The notes: generated from the letters alone by a model not told the origin. A stretch of 64,000 nucleotides of DNA from Thermothielavioides terrestris NRRL 8126 (GCF_000226115.1 NC_016462.1:248001-312000); one strand, 5' to 3'. Shown: positions 34,553 to 45,900, counted from the stretch's first letter. Numbers and translations: made by a program.

Positions 34553-36802
34553 ATGTGGGAGCAACAGATACTGCGGGTGGTGGATGTGGTGTTGGATCTC
34601 GCCTTGGACCAGCTGCGAGCCCCAACTTCAAAGCCGGACCTTCTCCGCACCGAGTCCAACGAGCATTCTCAGCGGCAATGCAAGGGCTGCGATGGAGTAT
34701 GCGAGCTCCTGCGCTGGGGCGAGGTTCAGAGGAGACGAGACAGTGCCTACCAGGGCTGCTCTCCTCCCCGCATGATCCACAACAGCTACCTTGAACTCGA
34801 CCTCTGTGCCCGTGTGTCTGGCTGCGACACTTGCCGCATGTTTCGACGAGCCTTCCTGCTGGAGCAGATTACCGGCCACGGCGCGGAGAGCTTGGAGCAC
34901 CCGGATAACCAATGGCCGATCTACGCGATTCTGAACCTTCGCTCATTCGGCGACAGTGCGCTGCTGTTGGCCGTCAGATCACCAGACGACACGCCCTTTT
35001 CCGCAACCATTCACCTGAGCCAAAAACCCAGGCCTCGGCCTCAAAACCCGACGAGACGACTCCCTGGGCTGCGTTCTGATCTCGAACAATTACGCCAGGT
35101 CATCGACGATTGCCGTCACAATCACGGATGCTCTTCCAGACACCGCTGGTCACACCGGAACCCCACCTGGCTTCTCAAGATTCTGCCGGGGAATTGCGCG
35201 CAGTTGGTTGAAGGGCCTCAGTGGCCTGTCGACTATGTCGTGCTCAGCTACTCCTGGGGCGATCCTGCAACGATGCCGCCGGCCGAGTGGGCGAGGATCA
35301 AGGGCGCCGGCACCAAGACAATAGGCGGCCGGCCGGTCCCGGAGCGGCTTAGTCCATTTCTGGTGTGGGAGCTGCCGGAAACAATGCAAGATGCCATCAT
35401 GCTGGCTGCGTCACTTGGTTATTCCTACATCTGGATCGACAATGTCTGTATCCCCAAGGGCACGAATTGGGACACGGAAGCGGCTCTCATGCACGAGGTC
35501 TACGGCAACGCTGCCTTTACGCTGGTTGCCTCCTCGAGCACCAAAGCGACGGACCCCCTGATACACGACAGGCTCGCTTGGACGCACCGCAGCAAAGCAT
35601 GCAAGCTACGTGGACTTTGGCTTCACCACGCGCCAGTGTCTCTGGACCGAGTCCGCTTCGAGTCCCCCGTGTCGCAGCGGGCATGGACATTGCAAGAAGA
35701 GCGCCTCTCGCCGAGGATTTTGTATTGGGCTAGCCAGAGGTGGTATTGGTCTTGCGCAGAGCGTCAGGTTGTCGAGATGGATGAGCTGCAGTGCACCGCT
35801 CCCGCTGCTGATGAGCCGCCCCAAAGCTGCCCACAGCGCTTCTTGGAACTCTGCCACACCGGAGACGAAGAGCAACTCCACGAAGAGTGGCTCGATATTG
35901 TGGAGGCCTACACACGTCGCGATCTCGTCGAGCCCAAAGACCGGTTCTTGGCCCTCTCCGGCCTTGCAGTACGTTTTTACAACGCCAAGGCGGCGAACGG
36001 CGGCGCGGCCATCACCGAAGACTACCTAGCGGGTCTCTGGAAGGACAATTTTGCCAGACACCTCGCTTGGGCGGTAACGAGGGCAGTCGATGCCGGACCG
36101 AATCTGCAGCACATAGCGCCGTCGTGGTCGTGGGCTTCGCTGCCCCTCCGAGTCCGAACCCGAGCAAGATTCCCTTTCCAGCCGTCCGACCACTTCAAAT
36201 TCATCGCGGTCGAGCACATCGAGACTCCTTGCACCGATATTCACCCCGGCGAGTCGAAGCAACCCACTGCAACACCCGAGAATACAGCCGTCGACCTCAT
36301 CACGCGCGGTCGTGCCGTCGAGCTGCGAGGCAGAGGAGTCAAGGTTGTCGCAGTGCAGGGCCGCTTCCGCCGCTTCATCTCCGAGGACGCGCGTGAAGTT
36401 GCGTGGGAAGCAATCGAGCGGAGGCGAGGCGACCGGCGCAGCTTCGACTTCGGCGGCTTTCCCGGCCAGCACATCTACGCACGCCACCGGGCCGACGGCC
36501 GCATCCTGGCCAGGGATGCGCACTGCGGCGAGGTCGTCGGACAACTTGATTACATGGCGCCGAGTAGGGGAGGCGAGGACGACAAGGATGCGCCGCCTCG
36601 GCGTGCCCCTTACCTGCCGGAAGGTGCAGAGAAAGAGCTGGTGTGCCTCGAGCTTGGCGAGTCGGCTATGCTCTTGCTGGTGCAGGACCGAGAAAGGGCG
36701 CAGCCAGAGTCGTACAGGCGCGTTGGCGTTGCCATTGGTTACGGCAGTACTAGGAAAGGGTTCTTCTACGGCTGCGAGACGAAAACAATTCATCTTGTTT
36801 GA
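34553..36802 (+). CDS. HET-domain protein (heterokaryon incompatibility family)
   Basis: Single exon. The ATG at 34553 (MWEQQILRVVDVVLD, 749 aa) was chosen; in-frame ATGs at 34451 and 34418 would give a longer, non-conserved lead. HET domains in Pezizomycotina trigger regulated cell death after fusion of unlike hyphae or act in related immunity-like responses (family knowledge). The HET core spans about residues 227-380: YVVLSYSWGDP, LPETMQDAIMLAASLGYSYIW, IDNVCIPKGTNWDTEAALMH and SQRAWTLQEERLSPRILYWA. A Cys/His-rich stretch precedes it (about 35-110: CKGCDGVCELL, CARVSGCDTCRMF). The C-terminal half resembles the usual HET follow-on region (LVEPKDRFLALSGLA). No NACHT, WD or ankyrin domain is present. 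It reads as intact. Confidence 0.92.
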   Translation: MWEQQILRVVDVVLDLALDQLRAPTSKPDLLRTESNEHSQRQCKGCDGVCELLRWGEVQRRRDSAYQGCSPPRMIHNSYLELDLCARVSGCDTCRMFRRAFLLEQITGHGAESLEHPDNQWPIYAILNLRSFGDSALLLAVRSPDDTPFSATIHLSQKPRPRPQNPTRRLPGLRSDLEQLRQVIDDCRHNHGCSSRHRWSHRNPTWLLKILPGNCAQLVEGPQWPVDYVVLSYSWGDPATMPPAEWARIKGAGTKTIGGRPVPERLSPFLVWELPETMQDAIMLAASLGYSYIWIDNVCIPKGTNWDTEAALMHEVYGNAAFTLVASSSTKATDPLIHDRLAWTHRSKACKLRGLWLHHAPVSLDRVRFESPVSQRAWTLQEERLSPRILYWASQRWYWSCAERQVVEMDELQCTAPAADEPPQSCPQRFLELCHTGDEEQLHEEWLDIVEAYTRRDLVEPKDRFLALSGLAVRFYNAKAANGGAAITEDYLAGLWKDNFARHLAWAVTRAVDAGPNLQHIAPSWSWASLPLRVRTRARFPFQPSDHFKFIAVEHIETPCTDIHPGESKQPTATPENTAVDLITRGRAVELRGRGVKVVAVQGRFRRFISEDAREVAWEAIERRRGDRRSFDFGGFPGQHIYARHRADGRILARDAHCGEVVGQLDYMAPSRGGEDDKDAPPRRAPYLPEGAEKELVCLELGESAMLLLVQDRERAQPESYRRVGVAIGYGSTRKGFFYGCETKTIHLV

Positions 36803-38503
36803 GGCAGGGCGTGACGTTTTGGAACGGTAAATTTATGGCGCAAAGGGTGGTCTACGACTCTTTCACTTGGCTTTTTCACTTGGCTTCAGGGGTTAAATGT
36901 ATCTGGATAACGGACAGAGCGAGCATTTCTAGGTGTGTTTTGGTTGATCAGTAAATCAACTACGCGTTGATTCATGATGGAGTAACGGTATGGTAAATCC
37001 GGATGAATTAGCTATATCAAGTGCCTAAAGTGTTGAAGCAGTCTCTCGATATATCCGTTGTCAAGTACTCCTGAATTCAGGAACATCTCGATGGACCGAC
37101 TCAACAAATAAACACCCCTCAACTCGTTTCGGGCATGCAAATCACATTTGGGAGTTGGCCGAGCTCTGTGCCGAGTCGGCGGTCCAGCTCATGGGCTTAA
37201 CGCGGCTGAGATGGCGAAGGTCCCACCAGACGTGAAACACCGTGCCGCAGGTTCACGAAGGAAAACATGGCCAAAATCTGAGCACGGCTGCCTTGCCGTG
37301 GCTGAGATGCGGCAAGCGGATGAAAGCGTATCCACTTGGCGGCGCAACCAACCGCCAACACAGCCTCAGGGGGTGACATAGATGGATGACAACCGCACAA
37401 CACGGCGAGGCTGAGGTAGAAAAGCCGAGACCGTCTGGACATACGCGCTTCAATCCCCAGATAGCCAGTCCATGAGTTTTTCGCACACACGGTCCCCTAA
37501 AATAGGCACATACAGAAGATGGCCCGAACTAGTCAACTGAGCCACACAGGCTGCCAGTGCGGCGCTCCCGACGTCCGTGACGGATTTGAAAAAGGATTTA
37601 GAGACTCAGTTTGGCTTGCTTGTTTGTAAACAGACTCATTGCGACGAGAAAGTGTAGTCTGCCAACGAAGGTGTTGTTGGTCCAAACATCCCACCGGCTA
37701 ACCTCTGCGCAGGTGTGGTGGGAGGTGGCCGGCTTTGAAACCCACCATTACAGGCGAGGGGGCAGGCGGGGTCGGCGGCGGCGCAGGCGGGGCGCAGAGG
37801 ACTGCTTGGAGACAGCTATTGAGCGTCTTCAGGAGGCGCGCGTGCTCCCCCCAGTTAGGCTACTCGGACACTTTGGGGGGAGGGGCTGGTGGTAGGAACT
37901 GAGGGCGGAGAACATATGTAGTGCGGTTTCGCAGAGTTGGGATGAAACGACGGCCAAACCATAGACTACGGTATCCAGTTCTGTACCCATTTCCGTAAGC
38001 CTTCTCCTCGCCCATCCAGAACACACTGCTGGACAAGGAGCAACCAGGCAGGATCGTAGCTAGCTGCCCAGACAATTCACCTTGGCATATTCGCGAGGAA
38101 TGTCGCCTAAATAACCTCCACCAACAGATATGGCACTACCTGGGGAAGGCAATGTATATACATGGTCTTGTCATTCTCGTAGCTCTGTTTTCCCTCGCTA
38201 GTTTCCCGTTGGCCTAATGGAATGGGGCAGCTCAGCGCTACACGCTTCACGCAAAGTACCAGCCTACCCAGGCACATATCTTCGACCGATTCAAGAAGAT
38301 CCTAACCGAGGTTCATCGCCTAATTTTCCTCTCAAAGGCTATATTGTCTGTTGGTCAAGATGGCGAACTGAGTTTCAAAATGTTCGGACACTCTTTACAT
38401 TATGAAAATTCTCTGACCACAGCCAAAGCGCACCAGCGTTAGAGCATGTCCTTCGCCCTGGCTTGATGCCTCCTGAACATCTGGGCAGCTACACGACCTT
38501 CCT
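36803..38503. other. Intergenic, no supported gene
   Basis: This 1.7-kb stretch lies between convergent genes. The first 300 bp are AT-richer than their surroundings and probably 3' UTR of the HET gene. A GC-rich patch occurs at about 37755-37800. No gene is supported. Confidence 0.5.
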
Positions 38504-40021
38504 CTAGGCACCCGCTGCCAAATCCCTCACCAGCCTGCCCTGAACATAGACCTTCACGATGTTTCTGTCATCGCCTGTCATGACAAACTTTTCAAACACG
38601 GTGCGCAAGCTATCCCCTTCCTCTACCATGGTCATGATGCCTTGGTCGCTTCCCTGCGTCCCGATGACCAGCGCGTCGAACTCTTTGCCCACTTCAAACT
38701 TGCCGATCTTGTCTGCGAGACCGCATACTTGAGCGCCCCCCGCGGTGGCGAGGTAGAACACCTCGTCGATTGTCAGGCCTTTGTCTCGCCCCTCGGACAT
38801 GACCTCGCGCGCATGGCTGGCGATCATAGCCTGCCGCATGGCATCCAGGATGCTGCTCGAGAAGCCGCCGCCGCTGTCGGTTCCCAACCCGACCTTGAAG
38901 CCGCGCCGCAGAAACTCTATTATTGGACAGCGTCAGCTGGGCGGGCAATTTCAAATCTTGAAAAGTTTAAACTAAGGCTCGCAGATGTGACGACATCAAC
39001 GCTTCCCTCGGGACACATTGGGTCATCAGCTGCGAGTCGGCTATTACTTACCGCGTACGGGGGCCGCCATGAAGCCGCCGCCGACCGTCATGTTGGCGAT
39101 GGGGCAGTGCGCAACGCCGCACTCGAGCGTCTTCAACCGCTCGAACTCGTACTCGGTCATGTGGCAGCAGTGCGCCAGAATGGATCGCTCCCCCAGCAGC
39201 CCATAGTGTTCATACAGGTCTGCCTCGCTGGCAAACTGCGGGAAGAGCGCCCTGGTGGCCGCCATCTCCTGCTCGGCCTCGTTGAAGTGCGTCTGGATGG
39301 GCAGGTCGGCGTTCCGCCGGGCGATTTCGCCCAGGCCCTCCAGCACCTCCGGGTCGCACGAGATGGCGAAGCGCGGGGTCAGGACGTGCTTGACCAGTCT
39401 CCCCGCGGGGTCGAGCGACCGGATATGCGCGATGCACTCCTCGGTCACGCGCAAGCTCTCCTCGACGGAGGCGTCCCGGTAGTACTCGGGCGCGTTCCGC
39501 GTCATGTTGCACTTGCCCACCAGGGCGCGCTGACCCTTCTCCAGACAGATCTCGGCCAGGATCTTGGTGGCCTCGCCGTGCAGCGAGCCGTAGTACGACG
39601 CCGTGGTGATGCCCTGCCGCAGGAAGCCGTCGACGCAGCTCGCGTAGACGCGGCGGGCGTAGCCGGCGTCGCGGAAGCGGGCCTCGTTGGGGAAGGTGAT
39701 GGCGTCGAGCCAGTCGAGGATGTGCATCCCCTGGCCCAGGCCGCGCTGTGCCCATTGCGGCGCGTGGTTGTGCGTGTCGACGAAGCCCGGGATCAAGAAC
39801 TGTCCCGGGGCGAGCCAATGGATCGTGACGAGGTCCGGCGGGAAGTTCAAGGTCGTTAGCATATCTCGGACCTGTTGCGGGCTGGCATCTTCCATTTTGA
39901 GCAAGGCGCCAATGCTCCCCTTGCTGTCGACGGCGAGGAGAGCACAGGGTAGGATCTCGAGCTCGGAGGCCGAGATGGAATGAATTAGGGGCCCAACGAA
40001 CGCCTTCCCAGCTGATGCCAT
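38504..40021 (-). CDS. Guanine deaminase
   Basis: Zinc-dependent amidohydrolase that converts guanine to xanthine in purine salvage and catabolism. Exons are 40021-39052 and 38916-38504 (460 aa); the 135-nt intron joins MAAPVR to EFLRRGFKVGLGTDSGGG. Motifs in order: metal site PGFVDTHNHAPQWA (H84, H86), substrate-region RNAPEYYRDASVEESL, zinc ligand QTHFNEAEQE, a further metal-binding HCCHMTEYE, GVAHCPIANM, and the catalytic aspartate in GLGTDSGGG. Length agrees with fungal and animal guanine deaminases (about 450-470). It is presumably cytosolic, since no signal is present. It reads as intact. Confidence 0.94.
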
Positions 40022-40486
40022 CTTGCCGGCCGCCCCAGGATCGACTCGAAGGGGCTCTTGTTGATGGTATTGTCGTTGCCAGAAAGGCCGGCGGTCTTGT
40101 TGTGTAGGTGTGCAGTTTAGTTACAGTAAGGCATCGAATTAGCGGGCGGCGGCCAGCGTTCGTGGCGCGGGGTAATCTCAACACAGCTCCAGGAGCGTTG
40201 AGCTGGGATCATTTTTGTTCCGCATAAGAGGCACCGCGGAAGACAGAAGCTGGAAAGACTTCTAATTACTTTGCAGGAGGCAAGAAGAGATTTGATAATT
40301 TATCTGTGCTCGAGCTATTGGTGGCTTCACCTTCTCAGTCTTCACATCAGCTGAGAGCGTTTGCAGTGGCCGGGATCATCGGAGACCATTGCTTCATCCG
40401 AGTCCGCCATCCTCCGGGTCCGAGCCGTGGTGCAGACTGATATGGCCGAGATCCGATTGCGAAGGATTTGGGAGTGCTCCCGGGGC
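40022..40486. other. Intergenic: guanine deaminase promoter, med18 3' side
   Basis: This 465-bp stretch lies between two minus-strand genes; no coding signal. Confidence 0.5.
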
Positions 40487-41435
40487 CTAGGCAGGTCTGT
40501 CCTGTATCCGGGTGTCGTGGCAACGACGGTCAAACACCTTGAAGTCGAAAACGCCCATGAGCTGTCCCCGGACATGGACGAGCCGGGTTTGGGCATTCCT
40601 AATTTGCTCCGGCATCGTGGCAGGGGCGGTCGTTTCAACCCTGGCGCGAACGTAGAGAATCCAGAAAGGGACCAGCGGTTCCATCGACGTGAGGTTCGGT
40701 ATTGGCTGCGATGCTGCAGGAGCTGGGCCTGCGACCATGAACGTCCGGGTCAGAATGTACTCGAGGTTGTTGAGCCACCAGTGGTAGGACTCTTCGATCA
40801 AGTTCGACTTGACCCTGATGCCCGCGGCAATTCTGTCAGAAAACACGCGAGCCAAATGAAGAGAGCCAAGGAAGGATGGGGGATACGGACTTGAACTTGT
40901 TGTCAGCGAGGATCTTCTCTGCCCTCGGGTCACTGATCTCGATGGTCTTCCGCTGGGTCAGGAAAGGGAGTCGAGGGTTGGTGGGCTCAGGAAACTCGGT
41001 CCATCTGACCACACGGAGCTTGTCTGCCGGTATTTCATGGGGCGGTTCGCCCCCCCTGACCAAAAAGCATCGTTGTTAGCTTCACGGACATCCGAGAACC
41101 CAGAAAGGGAGAGTGCTGCAGATGGGGCTGGCTGCTCACATTCGCACCGTATTCTCAACCATGTCAGTGATATCGGTGCGCACCTGCAGGGTGGATGGTT
41201 GCTTGACGAGGATCTGGTGCAATTCTTGCCATTGAGCTGCAGTCGGAGCCCGCTCCTTCTGTAGCTGCTTGATCGTGGGGAACCCCTTGACGGTCAAGTC
41301 CTGAGGCTCGAAATGCTGGACGCGCGTGAGCGAGTGTCGCTCTCGCATCTCGGTGAAACCGCCCAGCACTGCCCGAGCTTTCAGCGCGTCGGCATCTGCA
41401 ACTACAGCGGCGAGAAAACTCTCGTGCTGCGCCAT
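40487..41435 (-). CDS. med18: Mediator complex subunit 18 (Srb5)
   Basis: Head-module subunit of Mediator, bridging activators and RNA polymerase II. Three exons: 41435-41140, 41055-40891 and 40832-40487, giving 268 aa; introns are 84 and 58 nt. The N-terminus HESFLAAVVADADALKARAV, followed by LGGF and RHSLTRVQHFE, matches the fungal Med18 beta-barrel start. The first join gives ENTVRMGGEPPHEIPADK; VVRWTEFPEPTNPRLPFLTQ then matches the Med18 core. The C-terminal pattern, GQLMGVFDFKVFDRRCHDTR, matches the end of the family. Both joins keep phase. The second donor, GTCCGT, is non-consensus, so the middle join is the least certain part. Confidence 0.8.
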
Positions 41436-41748
41436 TCTGATGGCGAAAGAGTGTCAAAACAGTAGATAAAAGGCTAGCAGAACGGTCGCGTGGTTGAGGA
41501 CCAATCTATTCCAAGCTTGCGAGTTTTGACGTGAAGTGGCGAGTTGCGCTGGGGATGCATCGCTTCGGAGGTTCATGTACAGTACACAGTGATGTGGATT
41601 CAGGTTGGAAGTGGTTACCTTAAATGTGCCTGAACAAGCCTGGGGATGAGAAGTGCAGTGGATCACGTGACAATAGCCTTCTATATCCATCGACAAAGCC
41701 TATCCGTCCAAGGCGCTTTCATATATCAGGTAACTTCTTGTGAGTTAG
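41436..41748. other. Intergenic: med18 promoter
   Basis: This 313-bp stretch lies between the ketosamine kinase stop and the med18 start; nothing notable is visible. Confidence 0.5.
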
Positions 41749-42841
41749 CTACCCATATTTGGAGATAAGCTTCCGCATAATGGACATCGCGCCGCTTCGA
41801 TATCCTCCGCCGAACAGTGCATAATGATTGAGATGGTGGTACCTGCAGGCCATGTCAGAAATCATGTCCACACGATCCAAGCGAGCGACGGCAAACCTAC
41901 AGCTCATACAGCGAAATCCGGTCGTCCCATTCCTCCTTCGGGTTCGCCTTCGGGACCAGGCTCTCATACTCCCTCCAGAAGCTGCGCCCAAACCCGCCGA
42001 ACATGCGCATAATCCCCAGCTCGTACTCCGAGTGTCCATGTACGCACGACGGATCGAACACAACCTCCTCGACGCCCCCTTTGCCCCCAATCCTCCCCCG
42101 GCCGTGGTTGCCACTCCACAGATCCCCGTGCACCACCACCGGCACCACGCCCCCCAAGCGGCCAAGTAGCCGCGGCACCACCGCGCTCGCCACCTTCTCC
42201 ACCGCCTCGGCCAGCTCCTTGTCGGGCCCGTTCTTCCTCACCGCCTCCCGGAAGACCGCCCGCAACCGGTGCTCGGCATAGAACTCGGGCCACGACTCCG
42301 TCCACGTGTTGTCCTGCTTCGTCGCGCCGCAGCACGTCGGCACGGGGAAGCCAAACATGGGCTTAGAAAACCCCTTGGGAATGGGTGCCGGCGTGGTGTG
42401 GAGCTTGGCGAGCTTGGCGGCGAGCGTCAGGCCCGTGCCGTCTGGCGCGGTCGAATTGAAGTCCAGAAAGTCGGTGACAAGGAAGAACTTGCCGGGGGAC
42501 GAGCGCATGGCCCCGTGGGCGTGGGAGCGCGGGCAGAGATGGAGGGAGGGGTCAGCTGAGTGCAAGGCATTGAGGGAGGCGTGTTCGCCTGTGAATGCGT
42601 CAGTAAAAATCCACCGCATGGCTTAGAGGGAGGGATGTAAACCTGGAAAAGTACCTCGGAACATGATCTCGGCATCAGGGCCGGTGCCAGTCTTGACAAA
42701 GTAGGTCAGCTCTTCGCCGTTCTTGGTGGCGACGAGCTTGAGGGTGGAAGAGAAACTTGAGCCTCCGTGGGAGACCAGCTTGGAACTGGTCGCCTCGAGA
42801 CCCAGGGCTTCGAGAATTGCTGGGTCGACGTTTGGGAGCAT
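41749..42841 (-). CDS. Fructosamine/ketosamine 3-kinase family protein
   Basis: Phosphorylates sugar adducts on proteins (ketosamines), which destabilises them and so reverses glycation (family knowledge). Three exons: 42841-42655, 42588-41901 and 41842-41749, giving 322 aa. The start is the ATG of MLPNVDPAILEALGLE; the frame continues upstream but without an ATG. The kinase-like fold is marked by SHGGSSFSSTLKL, YFVKTG with the ATP-site lysine, GEHASLNAL, FLVTDFLDF, the catalytic VVHGDLWSGN, and a Mg-site aspartate in VVFDPSCVHGHSEYELG. The final intron interrupts SLYEL-YHHLNHYALFGGGY, the typical C-terminal block of the family, so the join is secure. A perfect CRE (TGACGTCA) lies 87 bp upstream. 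Confidence 0.93.
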
Positions 42842-42922
42842 AACGTTAGTGTATGTATGTGTGCGGTGCAACGTAGGTGTTTGGCAGTTGAAGTTGAATG
42901 CCGCCAAAGCTACTGTGGCTTC

Positions 42923-42935
42923 TGACGTGACGTCA
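42923..42935 (-). promoter_or_regulatory. CRE/ATF-type bZIP site upstream of the ketosamine kinase gene
   Basis: TGACGTGACGTCA contains a perfect palindromic CRE (TGACGTCA, 42928-42935) overlapping a near-CRE half. It lies 87 bp before the start codon, the usual distance for a proximal element bound by ATF/CREB-type bZIP factors such as fungal Atf1. The function is inferred from sequence only. Confidence 0.5.
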
Positions 42936-44397
42936 GTGTCGTTGTCTCGAGCTTTTGGAATTCCAAAAGCCTTTGACTGACTCTCGGTGTTGCAAAATCG
43001 CAGAGATCGAAGGAAATGCTGCGGGCTTCCAGAAACAGGGTCTGATTTATCGTGTCACGGTATATCAGATGATTTGAAAGCAAAGCTGTCTGTTGCTCAT
43101 CGTTGAGAGATCGGATGGACAGCTGGAGGGTTGGCGGGCTCGTGACAAAGTGAGGGGGAACTATCAGAGGTGCAAGATACAGTGCGAAGTGGACGAGCAT
43201 ATAGGTATGCACATGCAGGGTTTACACGGTGTGCAGAATGATTTACCATCACTCCCTTGATTTCAAACCTTCGACATCCACAGTAGCGATTCAAACTCCG
43301 GCTCGGAGACGCTCATGTTTCAATGGGACCGTTTGTGAGCTGAATTACTACCTCATGCAACATATACTGTGTGTTGAGGAGGCTTTATCCCCAATCCTGT
43401 CTGCATAGCCCCTTGGCTCGTCCGACCACATGCACACCCCCCACCGTTCCAAGCCGTCGTCGGCTCAAATCTCATGCACTTGGCCCACGCTGTCCCTAAG
43501 GTAAGCAAAATCCTGAAGCGGGATACCTTCGAGACCACCTGCTCGAAAATTAGCGACATTTCGAGGTATACGCGCCGATATAGTCTTCCCCTCAGCCCAC
43601 CCCAAAATGCCATGGCCTGCCCGTACAGTATCGCCGTGATTTTGATCCTCCTGTAGAATAGAATGCATTAGTCGGACTACCCAAACACTTCCGGACCACC
43701 TCCAGTTCCGGACCACCCGGAAGGCATCCATTGATGCATAAACAGTAAACTCCAGTAACCTCATCGGCTAGACTTTTAACCTTTGAAACTCGCCTTCGGT
43801 GTCAAGCAGGCAACCACTAAATGCTATCAAGGCCGCAGCAAGCGGGTCAGACGTGGTCCAAAAGTGCCTCCCGCATCTGAAGAAAGGCAGCGTCCACGGG
43901 GGCCGAGAGAAGGCTCAACATCATCATAACCGGCCGGCCAGGGGACGGGTGTTCGGTATAAAACTCGGGGCCATCACCAACAAAATGGCATACCCGGAGG
44001 CACCATGTCCGATAGTTGCTTGTTCCACTGGACCTGGTCGAATTTCCGGATCTCGTACGATGGAGGGACGAAGCCCAGTCCTGTACGTCAAGGAAAAAGA
44101 CCCCCTGAGAACGTCCTCCTTCCGTTATGGAACTCTCTATTGGAGAGCTGCCCCTGATCTATGGCTCGACAAGTACGGACTTGTGGTTTCCGACGCCAGT
44201 CCCGCCATTCTACTGGAGCCAATGCGGCGGGTTAGGACCCCTAAAGATCGTCGAGAAGATCTGGAATCCTGTCCTAGCACCAGAGCTCGTTACAATCCTG
44301 GACAACTCGGATATATCGAAACTCGGCGGTAATGTTGCACCACTATAAATAGATCGACGGGCTAGACATCAGGTGGCTTCAACACCCAGAATGTCGG

Positions 44398-44709
44398 ATG
44401 GCGAAAACAAACTTGGAAACCATAACGGCAATCGAGTACAGGCCGCCGCAGAGGCTGAGCCAGGACGGGATCTTCACGGGTCTTGCATCCGGAATCCAGC
44501 TGGAGCAAGACGTTGTCAACAACAACGGGGAAAAGCGCTTGGCGCCGCCATCTGCAACAAACTATGCTTCTATCTGGCTGGCAAAGCCATACAATATGGT
44601 TATGTTAGCTCAGGCCAGGCCTTCTGTGTTTTCTATGTCCCGGCCGATCCCATCACAACTTGAATCTCTACCTTTGTCAGCCACCAGTTTCCTAACTCGT
44701 CCCAAGTGA
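44398..44709 (+). other. Unassigned ORF, possible small gene or remnant
   Basis: A 103-codon ORF starting MAKTNLETITAIEYRPPQ, 50 bp after a CTATAAATA sequence. Composition is balanced and not simply GC-driven, but no family, signal or membrane segment is evident, and no splice partner could be fixed. It may be a real small gene, a last exon, or noise. Confidence 0.2.
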
Positions 44710-44754
44710 CCGGCAGCCGTCCCCGACGTTACATCCCGCCTGTCGCCAATCCTT

Positions 44755-45900
44755 TCAGCTTTCATCGGGCTCCCGCCACCATTCGTGTGCGAGAATCTCG
44801 TCAGCACTCGGCCTGTCGCGGGGATCCAGCTTCATAAACCAGCAGATGAATTCCTTGTCCTTCTTGCAGATCTCCCTCTCCGTAATATACTGGAATGGCT
44901 TCCTCTTATCAAAGACGGCATCCATCAGCCAAAGCACCACTTTCATTGTGTCGTTGTCCGCAATTTCCATGTACTCGGCTGGGAAAGGCCCGAAGAACTG
45001 GACTTGCCGCTTGAGAACTTCCACTTCGAATTCGGGTTCGTCAAACTTGACGCCTGGGGGATAGAAAATGTTGAAATGCCCGCCGTAAATCAGACTGATG
45101 AGCTTCACAATGTCAGCAGGTGCTGAGGGATGGAGCAGTAGGAGGAGGGCTGTTGCGCTACCAGCGTGCCAAACGACCAGATGTCCGTCTTCGTATCCCA
45201 GGGCAGCTGGAGCAGCGTCTCGGGACTGCGCCAGATGGTTGTCCCGATGGGAGCGCCCTCTCGGGCGTATTTGTGATCTTCTGGGTACGAGCTGCCCATG
45301 TCTGCCAACTGGACGTCCGTGAAGCGGTTATCGCTGTCGTCCGAGCTGTAGTTGACCAGGACGTTGTCTGGCTTGACATCTGGCGCCGGGTGCCTAGTAG
45401 TTAGCGACTATTGCACTGTTGCTTCACTGAACTTCGAATCGCATCATACCTGCATGGACAAACCCGTCGCGATGCATGACCTGCAGGGCCTCTAACACCC
45501 TCCTCGACACGTACTTCAGTTCCTTCCGATTCAGAGTCCGCTCGCCAGATGCTTGCCAGAGGTGACTGTCCAAATGTCGCAACACGATTGTCGTTGGCTC
45601 AGGCGGCTCAACGATTTCGTCCAGCAACGGCCGGATGTAAGGTGACCGGTCGCTGAAGCGACGGAGGACATCCCGCTCGTTGGCCACTCTGAAGTGGCCT
45701 TTGACGCTCTTGATTACCACCAGCTCTTGCGCATGATTTCTGGTATCCTGCCTGTCAGCGATCGCACCTAGGGCTCCAGAAGCAGACTTTGACGGCGAAA
45801 CCAACGTTGCAAGCCAAACTGTATTTTGCAGCTGCTTTGTGATCACATATTGACCAGCACTTCCACGCAACACCTGGCCAAGTCGGAACAAACCAGACAT
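44755..45900 (-). CDS. Divergent protein kinase-like protein
   Basis: Three exons: 45900-45450, 45379-45162 and 45102-44755, giving 338 aa; introns are 70 and 59 nt. The kinase fold is recognisable in order: VVIK lysine (K64), helix-C glutamate in VANERDVLRRF, hinge region TTIVLRHLDSHLW, and catalytic loop VHADVKPDNVLVN, with HAD (149-151) in place of HRD. After these come the magnesium-binding LADMGS (DMG instead of DFG), APE-like RSPETLLQLPWDTKTDIWSF, and a C-lobe ending LDPRDRPSADEILAHEWW. The glycine-rich loop is not obvious at the N-terminus. Catalytic Lys, Asp and metal-binding Asp are all present, so activity is possible. Such HxD variants occur in lineage-specific fungal kinases. The target is unknown. 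Confidence 0.85.

Larger units (their letters stand above)
42842..44754. other. Intergenic with unexplained coding-like ORFs
   Basis: This 1.9-kb stretch lies between two minus-strand genes. Plus-strand ORFs at 43799-44332, 44127-44348 and 44398-44709 have fairly ordinary protein composition, and TATA-like sequences (GTATAAAAC at about 43957, CTATAAATA at about 44344) precede two of them. I could not join them into a convincing gene. A minus-strand ORF at 43465-43764 is equally unresolved. Confidence 0.4.

Noticed and set aside
42841..42907. Upstream extension of the ketosamine kinase frame to 42907
   Set aside because: The upstream codon is TTG, not ATG; the conserved start MLPNVDP at 42841 is preferred.
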